Shown piece after piece: positions 55,221 to 64,000 of a stretch of 64,000 nt of DNA (position 1 is the stretch's first letter; the number at the start of each line of letters is the position of its first letter). The DNA comes from Streptomyces marispadix (GTDB taxonomy: Bacteria > Actinomycetota > Actinomycetes > Streptomycetales > Streptomycetaceae). Position numbers and translations under genes: made by a program. The notes beneath the pieces are model-generated. The model worked only from the letters and a program-made list of their open reading frames with translations. It had not been told where the DNA came from and made no database searches. Where the stretch lies: NCBI RefSeq assembly GCF_022524345.1, contig NZ_JAKWJU010000002.1:4626501-4690500 (forward strand). Reading direction: 5' to 3'.

Positions 55221-55243
55221 GAGTAATGAGGATGTAATTACTC
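55221..55243. promoter_or_regulatory. Inverted repeat upstream of the sigma factor gene
   Basis: GAGTAAT-N9-ATTACTC, perfect 7-bp arms in a local A+T-rich stretch about 145 bp before the ATG. The regulator is unknown. Confidence 0.5.
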
Positions 55244-55386
55244 TTCGGGTTATTTGAGCACCATGTGCTTCGGCCAGTAGGCACAGCTTGCGGGAGGGCG
55301 GTCGGCGCCGCCGCGCTTGATCGCTGTGTCGGCTCCCGTGGGGACGCGCTACCCGTAGTTCACCGCGCACCGGGAGGCAGCAGGTC

Positions 55387-56235
55387 ATGTCAGCAGTCCG
55401 TTTCCGTGCCAAGCACGCACGCCACCCGCATGACGATGCACCCGACACCGCGGCCCACTTCGAGCGCATCACGTCGCTCCCCGACGGGCCGGAGAAGGAG
55501 GAACTGCGCCAGGAGGTCGTGAGGGCGTGGATGCCGATGGCGGACCGTCTCGCCCAGCGCTTCCGCAACCGCGGCGAGAATCTGGAGGACCTCCAGCAGG
55601 TCGCGGCACTGGGCCTCGTCAAGGCGGTGGCGCGCTACGACCCGGCGCGCGGGTGCGCCTTCGAGAGCTTCGCCGTGCCGACCATCGTCGGCGAGATCAA
55701 GCGCCATTTCCGTGACTACATGTGGGATCTGCATGTGCCGCGGCGCGTGCAGGAGCTGCGTAACCGCGTGCGGGCGAGCAGCCGTGAACTCGCGGTGACC
55801 CTCGACGACCGATCGCCCACCGTCGCGCAGATCGCCGAGCACAGCGGGCTCAGCCAGGAGGACGTCGTCATCGGCATGGAGGCGCTGGAGAGCTACAGTG
55901 CGCTGTCGCTCGACGCCGAACTGTCGAAGAACGAGGACGGCTACTCGCTGCTGGACACGCTCGGGGCCACCGAGCCCGGCTTCGACCGCGTGACCTACCG
56001 CGAGGCGGTCAAGCCGCAGTTGCGGAATCTGCCGGAGCGGGAGCGGTACATCCTCTATCTGCGGTTCTTCTGCGACATGACGCAGAGCAGCATCGCCGAA
56101 CAGCTCGGGATCTCCCAGATGCACGTGTCGCGGCTGATCAGCCGTACATGCGAGCGGCTGCACCGCGAGGTCGAGGCGGAGGTGGCCGCCCGTGCGCACG
56201 AGCCAGCCCCCGAGCGGGCCCCGATGACGGTCTGA
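55387..56235 (+). CDS. RNA polymerase sigma factor, SigB/SigF/SigG family
   Basis: The 282-residue group 3 sigma factor has region 2 (LEDLQQVAALGLVKAVARYDP and GCAFESFAVPTIVGEIKRHFRD), region 3 (PTVAQIAEHSGLSQEDV) and region 4 (LPERERYILYLRFFCDMTQSSIAEQLGISQMHVSR). Streptomyces has many of these, controlling osmotic stress, sporulation and similar programmes under anti-sigma/antagonist control. No anti-sigma gene is adjacent. ATG 55387 follows GGGAGG. The exact paralogue cannot be named. Confidence 0.93.
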   Translation: MSAVRFRAKHARHPHDDAPDTAAHFERITSLPDGPEKEELRQEVVRAWMPMADRLAQRFRNRGENLEDLQQVAALGLVKAVARYDPARGCAFESFAVPTIVGEIKRHFRDYMWDLHVPRRVQELRNRVRASSRELAVTLDDRSPTVAQIAEHSGLSQEDVVIGMEALESYSALSLDAELSKNEDGYSLLDTLGATEPGFDRVTYREAVKPQLRNLPERERYILYLRFFCDMTQSSIAEQLGISQMHVSRLISRTCERLHREVEAEVAARAHEPAPERAPMTV

Positions 56236-56402
56236 CCGCTCCTCCGGAGTGTCGTCGGGGCCCCTCGGGTCAGGGGGCGATCGGTCCGGGCGCCCCTCGG
56301 GTCCGGGGAGGGGACGGGGCCGAGGCCGGCCGTGACCGAAGCAGCGGCGGAGTTCCGGACCGAGCGCGGCGAGCCGGGAGCCGAACCGGGGCCGGGGGGC
56401 CG

Positions 56403-56443
56403 GGGCCCGTCCGCATCCATGTCGCCAGGATGCGGACGGGCCC
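56403..56443. terminator. Strong terminator after the sigma factor gene
   Basis: Perfect 16-bp stem GGGCCCGTCCGCATCC / GGATGCGGACGGGCCC with a 9-nt loop. Confidence 0.85.
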
Positions 56444-56536
56444 TTCCATGCGTACGGGGCCGTCACATGTGGCGGGGGCCGGATGCCGAGCCGTCGGTTC
56501 CCTGGTCCCGAGTCCCGGCTTCCGCGCGGCACTTCC

Positions 56537-56548
56537 GGAATCGATTTC
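56537..56548. promoter_or_regulatory. Upstream LacI-type palindrome
   Basis: GGAATCGATTTC, one base from the perfect palindrome 99 bp downstream. The pair could allow looping. Confidence 0.55.
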
Positions 56549-56601
56549 AGGTCGGGCGTCCGGTCGTCGTATGGAGACTCTATGGAGTTCGAGCACGCCC
56601 A

Positions 56602-56630
56602 TTGACGGTCCCTGGGGCGCTTCCTAAGCT
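56602..56630 (+). promoter_or_regulatory. Promoter of the sugar ABC operon
   Basis: TTGACG (56602-56607), 17-bp spacer, TAAGCT (56625-56630). The downstream operator begins 6 bp after the -10, so a bound repressor would cover the start site. Confidence 0.5.
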
Positions 56631-56635
56631 CTGCT

Positions 56636-56647
56636 GAAATCGATTTC
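56636..56647. promoter_or_regulatory. Perfect LacI-type palindromic operator at the sugar operon
   Basis: GAAATCGATTTC, extended by CT and TAG at the ends, just after the putative -10 and 26 bp before the ATG. This is the kind of site used by LacI-family sugar repressors; none is encoded within the window. Confidence 0.6.
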
Positions 56648-56672
56648 TAGGGCTGGTGGGGAGGCGCTGGAG

Positions 56673-58430
<1,758 letters not shown>

Positions 58431-58434
<4 letters not shown>

Positions 58435-59456
58435 CAGCCCCGACCCCGACAGTCGCCGCGCCGCAGCAGGAGACCGGCGGCGGCACACCGTCCGGCGGCA
58501 GGCTGCGCGGCGGAGTGCTGGGACGGGTCCGGCAACTGCTCGCGTTCGCAAGCCTGATCGCGATATTCGTCTTCTTCTCCGTCGCCGGCCCCAACTTCCT
58601 CAACTACAGCAACATCACCTCGATGCTGTTCTCGACGGTCGTCATAGGGACGTTGGCGCTCGGCGCGACCTTCGTCATCGTCACCGGCGGCATCGATCTG
58701 TCCGTGGGCACGGGCATGGCGCTGTGTGCCGTCATGGGCGGCGTGCTGATCGTCGAGGCGGGGCTGCCCGTATGGCTCGGTGTGTTCGGGACGCTGCTGT
58801 TCGGTGCGCTGATCGGGCTCGTCAACGGGTTGAACGTCACGGTGCTGAAGCTGCCGCCGTTCATCGCGACGCTGGCGATGATGCTCGTGGCGCAGGGGCT
58901 GGCGCTCGTGATCTCGGGCAGCGCGCCCATCTACTTCTCCGAGGAGTCGGGCTACGCGGACATCTCCACCGGCAGCGTCGTACCGGGCGCGGACTTCCCC
59001 AACGCGGTGATCGTCTTCGCGCTCGCCGCCGTGGCCGGCGGAGTCGTGCTCAACAGGACGCTGCTGGGCCGCTATACGTACTCGATCGGCAGCAACGAGG
59101 AGGCCACGGCGCTCTCCGGCATCGACGTACGCAGGTGGAAGGTCGTCGTCTATGTCGTCTCGGGGCTGTTCACCGGTCTCGCCGGTGTGCTGATCTCCGC
59201 CCGGCTGGGCTCGGCGCAGCCCGCCACGGGCATGGGCTACGAATTGCAGGCGATCGCCGCGGTGGTCATCGGCGGCACGTCGCTGTCCGGCGGCAAGGGC
59301 TCCATCGTCGGTACGGTCATCGGCGCGCTCATCATCTCCGTACTGAACAACGGACTTCAGATCACCTCCGTGCCGCAGGAGTGGCAGAACGTGATCCTCG
59401 GCTGCGTGATCGTCGCCGCCGTCTACGCCGACAACGCCCGCAGGAGCAAGGCGTGA
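58431..59456 (+). CDS. Sugar ABC transporter permease (RbsC type)
   Basis: The 341-residue membrane protein has about ten hydrophobic helices and the BPD_transp_2 family pattern: [41 protein letters not shown] and [20 protein letters not shown]. These are typical of ribose/xylose/galactofuranose-type permeases. The ATG overlaps the ATPase stop (ATGA), and its own stop overlaps the binding-protein start (GTGA), so the three genes are coupled. Confidence 0.93.
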
Positions 59457-60421
59457 CGGGCCGGCGGGCCCTCGCGGCCGCGGTGGCGGCGGCCACCGCT
59501 CTCGCGCTCGGCGCGTGCGGCGCCAAGGGTGAGCAGACGGGTGCGGGCGGCGGCAAGCCGTATGTCGCGATCGTCTCGAAGGGCTTCCAGCAGCAGTTCT
59601 GGCAGGCGGTGAAGAAGGGCGCCGAGCAGGAGGCACGCAGGCAGAACGCCACCATCAGCTTCGAGGGACCCGCCACCGAGAGCGACGTCGAGGCCCAGGT
59701 GAACATGCTGGCCAACAGCATCGGGAGGAAACCGGACGCCGTGGGCCTGGCGGCGCTGGACTCCCGTGCGCTGGAGCCGTACTTGAGGAAGGCGCAGCGC
59801 AGCGGCACCCCGGTGGTCGCCTTCGACTCGGGCGTCGACAGCGACATCCCGGTGACCACGGCCGCCACCGACAACAAGGCCGCGGCGGCGGAGGCAGCGC
59901 AGCACATGGCGAAGGCCGTCGGCGGCAAGGGCAAGGTGGCGCTGGTCGTGCACAGCCAGACCGCGGGTTCGGGCATCGACCGCCGGGACGGCTTCACTTC
60001 GTGGATGAAGGCGCACGCGCCGGGAGTCGAGTTGCTGCCCGTGCAGTACGGGGGCGGTGACCAGACCAAGTCCGCCGACATCACCAAGGCGGTCATCGCC
60101 TCCAACCCGGACGTCAAGGGGATCTACGGCAGCAACGAGGGCTCCGCGATGGGCGTCATCCAGGGCGTCAAGGAGAGCGGCCGCAAGGACATCGCCACCG
60201 TCGGATTCGACTCCGGGCAGGGCCAGATCAACGCGATCGAAGAGGGCCGCATGGCGGGCGCGATCACCCAGAACCCGGTGGCCATCGGCCGTCAGGTCGT
60301 CAGGGCGTCGGTGTCCGCGATCGAAGGCAGGAAGCTGCCCGAGGTCATCGACACCGGCTACTACTGGTACGACCGGCGCAACATCGACGATCCGAGGATT
60401 CGGTCGGTGCTCTACCACTGA
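59453..60421 (+). CDS. Sugar ABC transporter substrate-binding lipoprotein (RbsB type)
   Basis: The 322-residue protein has a lipoprotein signal (ALALGAC, Cys22) and a type I periplasmic binding fold of the RbsB family: YVAIVSKGFQQQFWQAVKKGAEQE, AALDSRALEPYL, VVAFDSGVDSDIPVTTAATDN and GIYGSNEGSAMGVIQ. It binds a sugar outside the membrane for the coupled permease. The ligand cannot be fixed. The GTG start overlaps the permease stop. It ends the operon. Confidence 0.93.
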   Translation: MTGRRALAAAVAAATALALGACGAKGEQTGAGGGKPYVAIVSKGFQQQFWQAVKKGAEQEARRQNATISFEGPATESDVEAQVNMLANSIGRKPDAVGLAALDSRALEPYLRKAQRSGTPVVAFDSGVDSDIPVTTAATDNKAAAAEAAQHMAKAVGGKGKVALVVHSQTAGSGIDRRDGFTSWMKAHAPGVELLPVQYGGGDQTKSADITKAVIASNPDVKGIYGSNEGSAMGVIQGVKESGRKDIATVGFDSGQGQINAIEEGRMAGAITQNPVAIGRQVVRASVSAIEGRKLPEVIDTGYYWYDRRNIDDPRIRSVLYH

Positions 60422-60422
60422 G

Positions 60423-60449
60423 CCGCTGCCGCTGCCGCTGCCGCTGCCG
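60423..60449. repeat. GCTGCC hexanucleotide run
   Basis: CCGCTG / GCTGCC units repeat four to five times directly after the binding-protein stop codon. Likely slippage; no protein is encoded. Confidence 0.8.
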
Positions 60450-60587
60450 CGTCCGCGACCGGCTGCCGCGGCAGCTACGGCGCCCGCTGCCGGAACCCGA
60501 TCAGACGCAGACACCCGAGACGGCTCTCGCTCTGCTGAAAGCAGCGGGCGAAAAATCCGAACAACTAAATGAACAGGGGGAATTGAA

Positions 60588-61736
60588 GTGACGCGGGCAT
60601 CGTGGAACGAGCACGGCGGGCAGTGCGGCGAAAAGGATCGTCGGCAGGAGCGGCCGGGACGGGGCGGTGCGAGCCGCCGTTCGCTGCTGCGCGCCGGACT
60701 CGGAACCGTAGCGGGCGCGGTGGGAGCAGCCGCCGTACAGCCCGCGCCCCCGGCAGCGGCGGAGCCGGGGCCTGCGGCGATCACCGGCACGAAGATCAAG
60801 AACCTCACCGGCCCGCAGGAGACCGGCGCCTTCGGGGCGCACTGGACGGACCTCGGCATCCCCGTGCTCAGCCCCGGCGGGGGGATGCTCTACATCGCGG
60901 GCGACACCTTCGACGGCGAGGCCGCGATGGAGGGCGACTGGCGCGCACCGGTGGGCCTGCGCTCCAGCAGCACGGACCCGGCGTCGCTCACCGTCGACGG
61001 CAGCGTCGGCGGCGCGCACGCCAGGGGCCTCGTCCCCGAGGGCCACGAGAACGGCAACACCGCTCTGCCGTCGGACGTGTTCGCGATCGGGGACACGCTC
61101 TACATGCATCTGATGCGCGGCCCGCTGCACCGCACCCATCACACCGACTTCTGGCGCTCGGCCGACAACGGCGAGAACTGGGAGTACCTGTGCCAGTGGC
61201 CGGGCGACATGCTCGGCGGGCAGTTCCAGCAGAAGACCTACGCGGTCGCGGACGACGGCTGGTGCTACGTCCTGTCGTCCGTCTTCAACCGCGACACGGT
61301 GTCCGGCCTGCTGCTGCACCGCGTACCGCACGACCGGGTGGGCGACCCGGCCGCGTACGAGCCGTGGGGGCACGCGGACGGTTCCTGGGGCTGGGGCAAG
61401 GCGGCCACGACCGTGACCACCCCGCGGAAGTGGGGTGAGATCTGCCTGCGGGCCATGGGCGGCAAGTACGCGCTGAGCTGGCTGAACATGGACCCGCTGG
61501 ACATGAGGGTGCAGATCTTCGCGACGCCGACGTCGGATCTGTTCGGCACGCCCGAGCAGACGGTCATCGTGCCGACGACGCCCGGGACCGAGAGCGGCAA
61601 CGCGGTGGCCAGCCCCTACGGCGGGTTCATCGTGCCCGGCTCGACGTTCGAGGACTTCCACATGATCGTCAGCCAGTGGTACGACAACCTCAACTACCGC
61701 TGCATGCAGTACCGCATCAACGGGCTTGCGGCGTAG
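60588..61736 (+). CDS. Tat-exported DUF4185 domain protein
   Basis: The 382-residue protein has a Tat-like signal (GASRRSLLRAGLGTV, then a hydrophobic Ala/Gly stretch and a Pro/Ala-rich cleavage zone, about 28-62). It is followed by a beta-rich DUF4185 domain with GDTFDG, DFWRSADNGENW and CYVLSSVFNRD, features of five-bladed propellers related to glycosidases. A sugar-linked role fits its place after the sugar ABC operon, but no activity is proven. The GTG at 60588 follows GGGGGAA. Confidence 0.8.
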   Translation: MTRASWNEHGGQCGEKDRRQERPGRGGASRRSLLRAGLGTVAGAVGAAAVQPAPPAAAEPGPAAITGTKIKNLTGPQETGAFGAHWTDLGIPVLSPGGGMLYIAGDTFDGEAAMEGDWRAPVGLRSSSTDPASLTVDGSVGGAHARGLVPEGHENGNTALPSDVFAIGDTLYMHLMRGPLHRTHHTDFWRSADNGENWEYLCQWPGDMLGGQFQQKTYAVADDGWCYVLSSVFNRDTVSGLLLHRVPHDRVGDPAAYEPWGHADGSWGWGKAATTVTTPRKWGEICLRAMGGKYALSWLNMDPLDMRVQIFATPTSDLFGTPEQTVIVPTTPGTESGNAVASPYGGFIVPGSTFEDFHMIVSQWYDNLNYRCMQYRINGLAA

Positions 61737-61978
61737 GGGCTTTCAGGCGAACAGGAGGACGAGGACGGCGACAGGACGGGGGTGTGGGCCCGGGACGGAG
61801 GTGTGGCTGCGCACCACCTCGCGGGCGCCGAAGGTGGAGGCCCGTCATGTGTGTGCGGTGCGATGAGCGCTCATAGCCTTCGGGCACTCATCGCACCGGC
61901 GTGCCCATCGCGCCTCCGCACAGGGCCCACGGGCCCAACCGACGCCCCACGCCCGCCACTTCCCGAAAGGCCCCGCCG
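61737..61978. other. 242-bp promoter region of the secreted esterase
   Basis: No gene. It contains GACGGAGGTGTGG-like repeats (about 61777-61806) and the inverted repeat and palindrome described separately. Confidence 0.5.
61857..61897. promoter_or_regulatory. Inverted repeat with nested palindrome upstream of the esterase
   Basis: GGTGCGATGAG-N19-CTCATCGCACC, perfect 11-bp arms. The left arm is nested with ATGAGCGCTCAT (61863-61874), a perfect 12-bp palindrome of the GAGCGCTC type used by LacI-family repressors such as CebR. It could be operator or attenuator. Confidence 0.55.
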
Positions 61979-63439
61979 ATGCCCGCGCCGCCGAGAAAAC
62001 GGGCCAGCAGCGCAGCCCCGCGCCCGTACCGCCTCGCGACGGTCGCCGCAGTCACCGCGGCACTGCTCTCCTACCCCATGCCCAGTGGTGCCGCGGCTCA
62101 GCAGCAGGACACCGGCCGCGACTGCGCCCGTACGAACGTGCCGCGCGTGCCCGGTGCCGAACATCAGAAGGCGGCCTGCCTGGAGGAGTTGACGACCGCG
62201 GGCACGGTCGCCTCGGGGCACACCGACCCCGCCGACTGGGCGGGGCTGACTCCGGAGAAGCTGCCGACGCCGAGCGGAGTGCCCGGCCTTCAGATCGACG
62301 GCTACTTCCCCGACACCTCCGCCACCAACACCAACAACGGCTGGGCCCACGACGCCCAGTTCGTGCTGCGGCTGCCCGCACGCTGGAACGGCGGCCTGGT
62401 CGTCAGCGGCGCTCCCGGCAACCGCGAGCAGTACGCCAACGACCGTGCCATCGGCGACTGGGCGCTCAAGCGCGGCTATGCCTTCGCCGCCACCGACAAG
62501 GGCAACACGGGCGCTGCCTTCCACCGCGACGGACGCACCCCCGGCGACGCCCTCGCCGAGTGGAACCAGCGTGTCACTCAGCTCACGCGCGCCGCCCGCG
62601 CGACCGTCGCGCGGCACTATCGGCGCCCGCCCGCAAGGACGTTGGCGACCGGCATGTCCAACGGCGGCTATCTCGTGCGCTGGCAGCTGGAGAACCATCC
62701 CGAGCTGTACGACGGCGGGGTCGACTGGGAGGGCACGCTGTGGCGCGCGGGCGGGGAGCCGCCCAGCCTGCTCACCTTCCTTCCGCCGGCGCTGCGCCAC
62801 TACCCGGCGTACGAGAAGGGCGGCCCCGGGGCGGAGAAGGCCCGTAAGGCCATGCACGACGCGGGCTTCCCACGGGGCTCGGAGTTCCTCTGGCCGTACT
62901 TCTACAAGAACTACTGGGATCTCACGCAGCGCGTCTACCGGGAGGAGATGGACCCCGGCTTCGACGGCGCCACCGAGGCGGGCAGCCCGTTCTGCGCTCC
63001 GGGAGTCCCGGACGGGCCGCCGTGCGACGCGGACTACGACTACGGCGAGCGCCCGGCCGAGGTGCGCGACGCCGTGGCGAAGGCGGGCCTGACCGGCCGG
63101 ATCGGCAAGCCCCTGATCACGCTGCACGGCACCCTCGACACGCTGCTGCCCATCGGCGAGGACTCGGACGTCTACGCGCGCATGGTGCGCGACGCCGGGC
63201 GCGGCGGGCTGTTCCGCTACTACCGCGTCGAGGACGGCAACCACGTCGACTCGCTCGTCGACGCCTTCCCCGACAGGCTGCGCCCGCTCACGCCGTGCCA
63301 CCGCTCGGCGTTCACCGCGCTGGAGCGCTGGCTCGGCGACGGGAGGGTGCCGCCGCGCAGCCATACGGTCGCCAGGCCCGAAAAGGCTTCGCAGAGCGAG
63401 CTGTTGAGGAGCTGCCCGCTGACGGGCGCGAATCGCTGA
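61979..63439 (+). CDS. Secreted alpha/beta hydrolase, 3-hydroxybutyrate oligomer hydrolase / tannase-like
   Basis: The 486-residue protein has a signal peptide (RLATVAAVTAALLSY with a GAAA cleavage zone). The hydrolase body has nucleophile motif TGMSNGGYLV (Ser), LHGTLDTLLP (Asp) and DGNHVDSL (His), the catalytic triad. QIDGYFPDTSATNTNNGW near the start and a long insertion with paired Cys (SPFCAPGVPDGPPC) fit the 3-hydroxybutyrate oligomer hydrolase/tannase group. It would cleave an ester in the medium. ATG 61979 has GAAAGG upstream; an earlier in-frame ATG (61901) is less likely. Confidence 0.8.
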   Translation: MPAPPRKRASSAAPRPYRLATVAAVTAALLSYPMPSGAAAQQQDTGRDCARTNVPRVPGAEHQKAACLEELTTAGTVASGHTDPADWAGLTPEKLPTPSGVPGLQIDGYFPDTSATNTNNGWAHDAQFVLRLPARWNGGLVVSGAPGNREQYANDRAIGDWALKRGYAFAATDKGNTGAAFHRDGRTPGDALAEWNQRVTQLTRAARATVARHYRRPPARTLATGMSNGGYLVRWQLENHPELYDGGVDWEGTLWRAGGEPPSLLTFLPPALRHYPAYEKGGPGAEKARKAMHDAGFPRGSEFLWPYFYKNYWDLTQRVYREEMDPGFDGATEAGSPFCAPGVPDGPPCDADYDYGERPAEVRDAVAKAGLTGRIGKPLITLHGTLDTLLPIGEDSDVYARMVRDAGRGGLFRYYRVEDGNHVDSLVDAFPDRLRPLTPCHRSAFTALERWLGDGRVPPRSHTVARPEKASQSELLRSCPLTGANR

Positions 63440-63576
63440 CGAGCCCGGCTCGTCGACGGTGGGGCGAGAGCGCGGGCGCAGGGTACGCACTGGCGAGGGC
63501 TTACCGCCGCCTGTGCGTACCCGTGTCCTGCCCGCGTCCTGTCCGCGTCCTGTCCGCTCCGTGCTCGCCGCCCGTG

Positions 63577-64000
63577 TCAGCTGCTGGTGAGCATGCCCGC
63601 GCGCAGTCCGGTCAGCGCGCGGCTGAGCAGCCGGGAGACGTGCATCTGGGAGAGGCCGAGCTGCTCGCCGATCTGCGCCTGGGTCAGCTCCTCGCCGAAG
63701 CGCAGTTCGATGATCTTCCGGTCGCGTTCGGAGAGTTCGGCGAGGAGAGGCTTGAGGGCCTGGAAGTCCTCGACCAGGTCCATGGCCTCGTCGCGCTCGC
63801 CGAGCACGTCGGCGAGCGACGCCTCGCCCTCCTCGTCGTTGACGGTGGCGTCCAGCGAGGAGGAGTTGTAGCCGTTGGCCGCGACCTGCCCCTCGACGAT
63901 CTCCTCCTCGCTCACCCCGAGATGCTCGGCCAGCTCGCTCACGCGCGGCGAACGGCCCAGCTTGGAGGTGAGCTTGTCGTTGGCGCGCGCCAGGTCCATC
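63577..64000 (-). CDS. C-terminal part of a SigB/SigF-type sigma factor (partial)
   Basis: The frame runs off the right edge, so regions 1-2 are missing. What remains covers region 3 (RSPRVSELAEHLGVSEEEIVEG) and region 4 (LSERDRKIIELRFGEELTQAQIGEQLGLSQMHVSR, read as two helices with SQMHVSRLLSRA as the recognition part). It is a second group 3 sigma factor, distinct in sequence from the one at 55-56 kb. Confidence 0.9.
   Translation of the reverse strand, partial: MDLARANDKLTSKLGRSPRVSELAEHLGVSEEEIVEGQVAANGYNSSSLDATVNDEEGEASLADVLGERDEAMDLVEDFQALKPLLAELSERDRKIIELRFGEELTQAQIGEQLGLSQMHVSRLLSRALTGLRAGMLTSS

Larger units (their letters stand above)
55056..55386. other. Gene-free 331 bp before the sigma factor gene
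   Basis: It holds the terminator of the ferritin-like gene, then an A+T-richer part (55200-55260) with a 7-bp inverted repeat. The sigma factor promoter must lie in it; a GGGTTA box at 55247-55252 is a weak -10 candidate for a SigB-type promoter. Confidence 0.45.
56236..56672. other. Gene-free 437 bp between the sigma factor gene and sugar ABC operon
   Basis: The first part has near repeats of a GCCCCTCGGGTC unit (about 56257-56305), then a 16-bp-stem terminator. The second part holds the sugar operon promoter and two LacI-like palindromes. Confidence 0.7.

Overview
The window is about 72% G+C, dense, with GTG starts, strong GGAGG-type ribosome binding sites and G+C-rich hairpin terminators. 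Its families are typical of filamentous actinomycetes: a nickel-SOD maturation protease end, a cvn conservon, SigB/F-type sigma factors, Kgd, a DUF6104 microprotein and an HspR-type element at lon. It reads as a chromosomal segment of Streptomyces or a close relative. No tRNA, rRNA, CRISPR array or insertion sequence was seen.

Layout. 0-10.5 kb: end of an S26 peptidase, a CGNR regulator, a methyltransferase, malic enzyme, a polar amino acid ABC operon, a zinc-type dehydrogenase, a Uma2 protein and a PadR-DUF4097 operon. 10.6-17.7 kb: a minus-strand cluster with a divergent urease (fused UreA-UreB plus UreC), an MHS-type transporter and a ThDP enzyme, facing a PucR-type regulator. 17.8-29.7 kb: an accessory-type conflict island of seven plus-strand genes (Trypco1, trypsin-VMAP fusion, MoxR AAA, vWA/TPR protein, a RiPP-precursor-like small protein, an aKG-HExxH hydroxylase and a TIR-NB-ARC-TPR protein). 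29.8-42.2 kb: kgd, a two-component system, a spermidine-synthase-like protein, lon, a GH25 lysozyme, a MarR regulator and a PP2C-like protein. 42.6-48.6 kb: conservon (cvnA-D) plus a flavin monooxygenase. 48.7-53.7 kb: NlpC/P60 hydrolase, kinase-like protein, SoxR with a coupled small protein, TetR and an AurF-like diiron protein. 53.9-64 kb: a divergent second diiron protein, a sigma factor, a ribose-type sugar ABC operon whose ATPase gene is frameshifted, a DUF4185 secreted protein, a secreted esterase and the end of another sigma factor.

How the genes fit together. The 18-30 kb island is the most interesting region. It joins the three core parts of a vWA-MoxR-VMAP conflict system (protease effector, remodelling ATPase, vWA adaptor) to a peptide-hydroxylase/precursor pair and a STAND sensor, in one close-packed series with no radical-SAM enzyme. 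The urease is also unusual: metal ligands are kept, but the flap cysteine is replaced by valine and no UreD/E/F/G genes are present. Several regulatory sites can be read directly: a HAIR element at lon, paired LacI-like palindromes at the sugar operon, dyads at the PadR operon and the diiron gene pair, and many perfect terminator hairpins, one with the lon stop codon as its loop.
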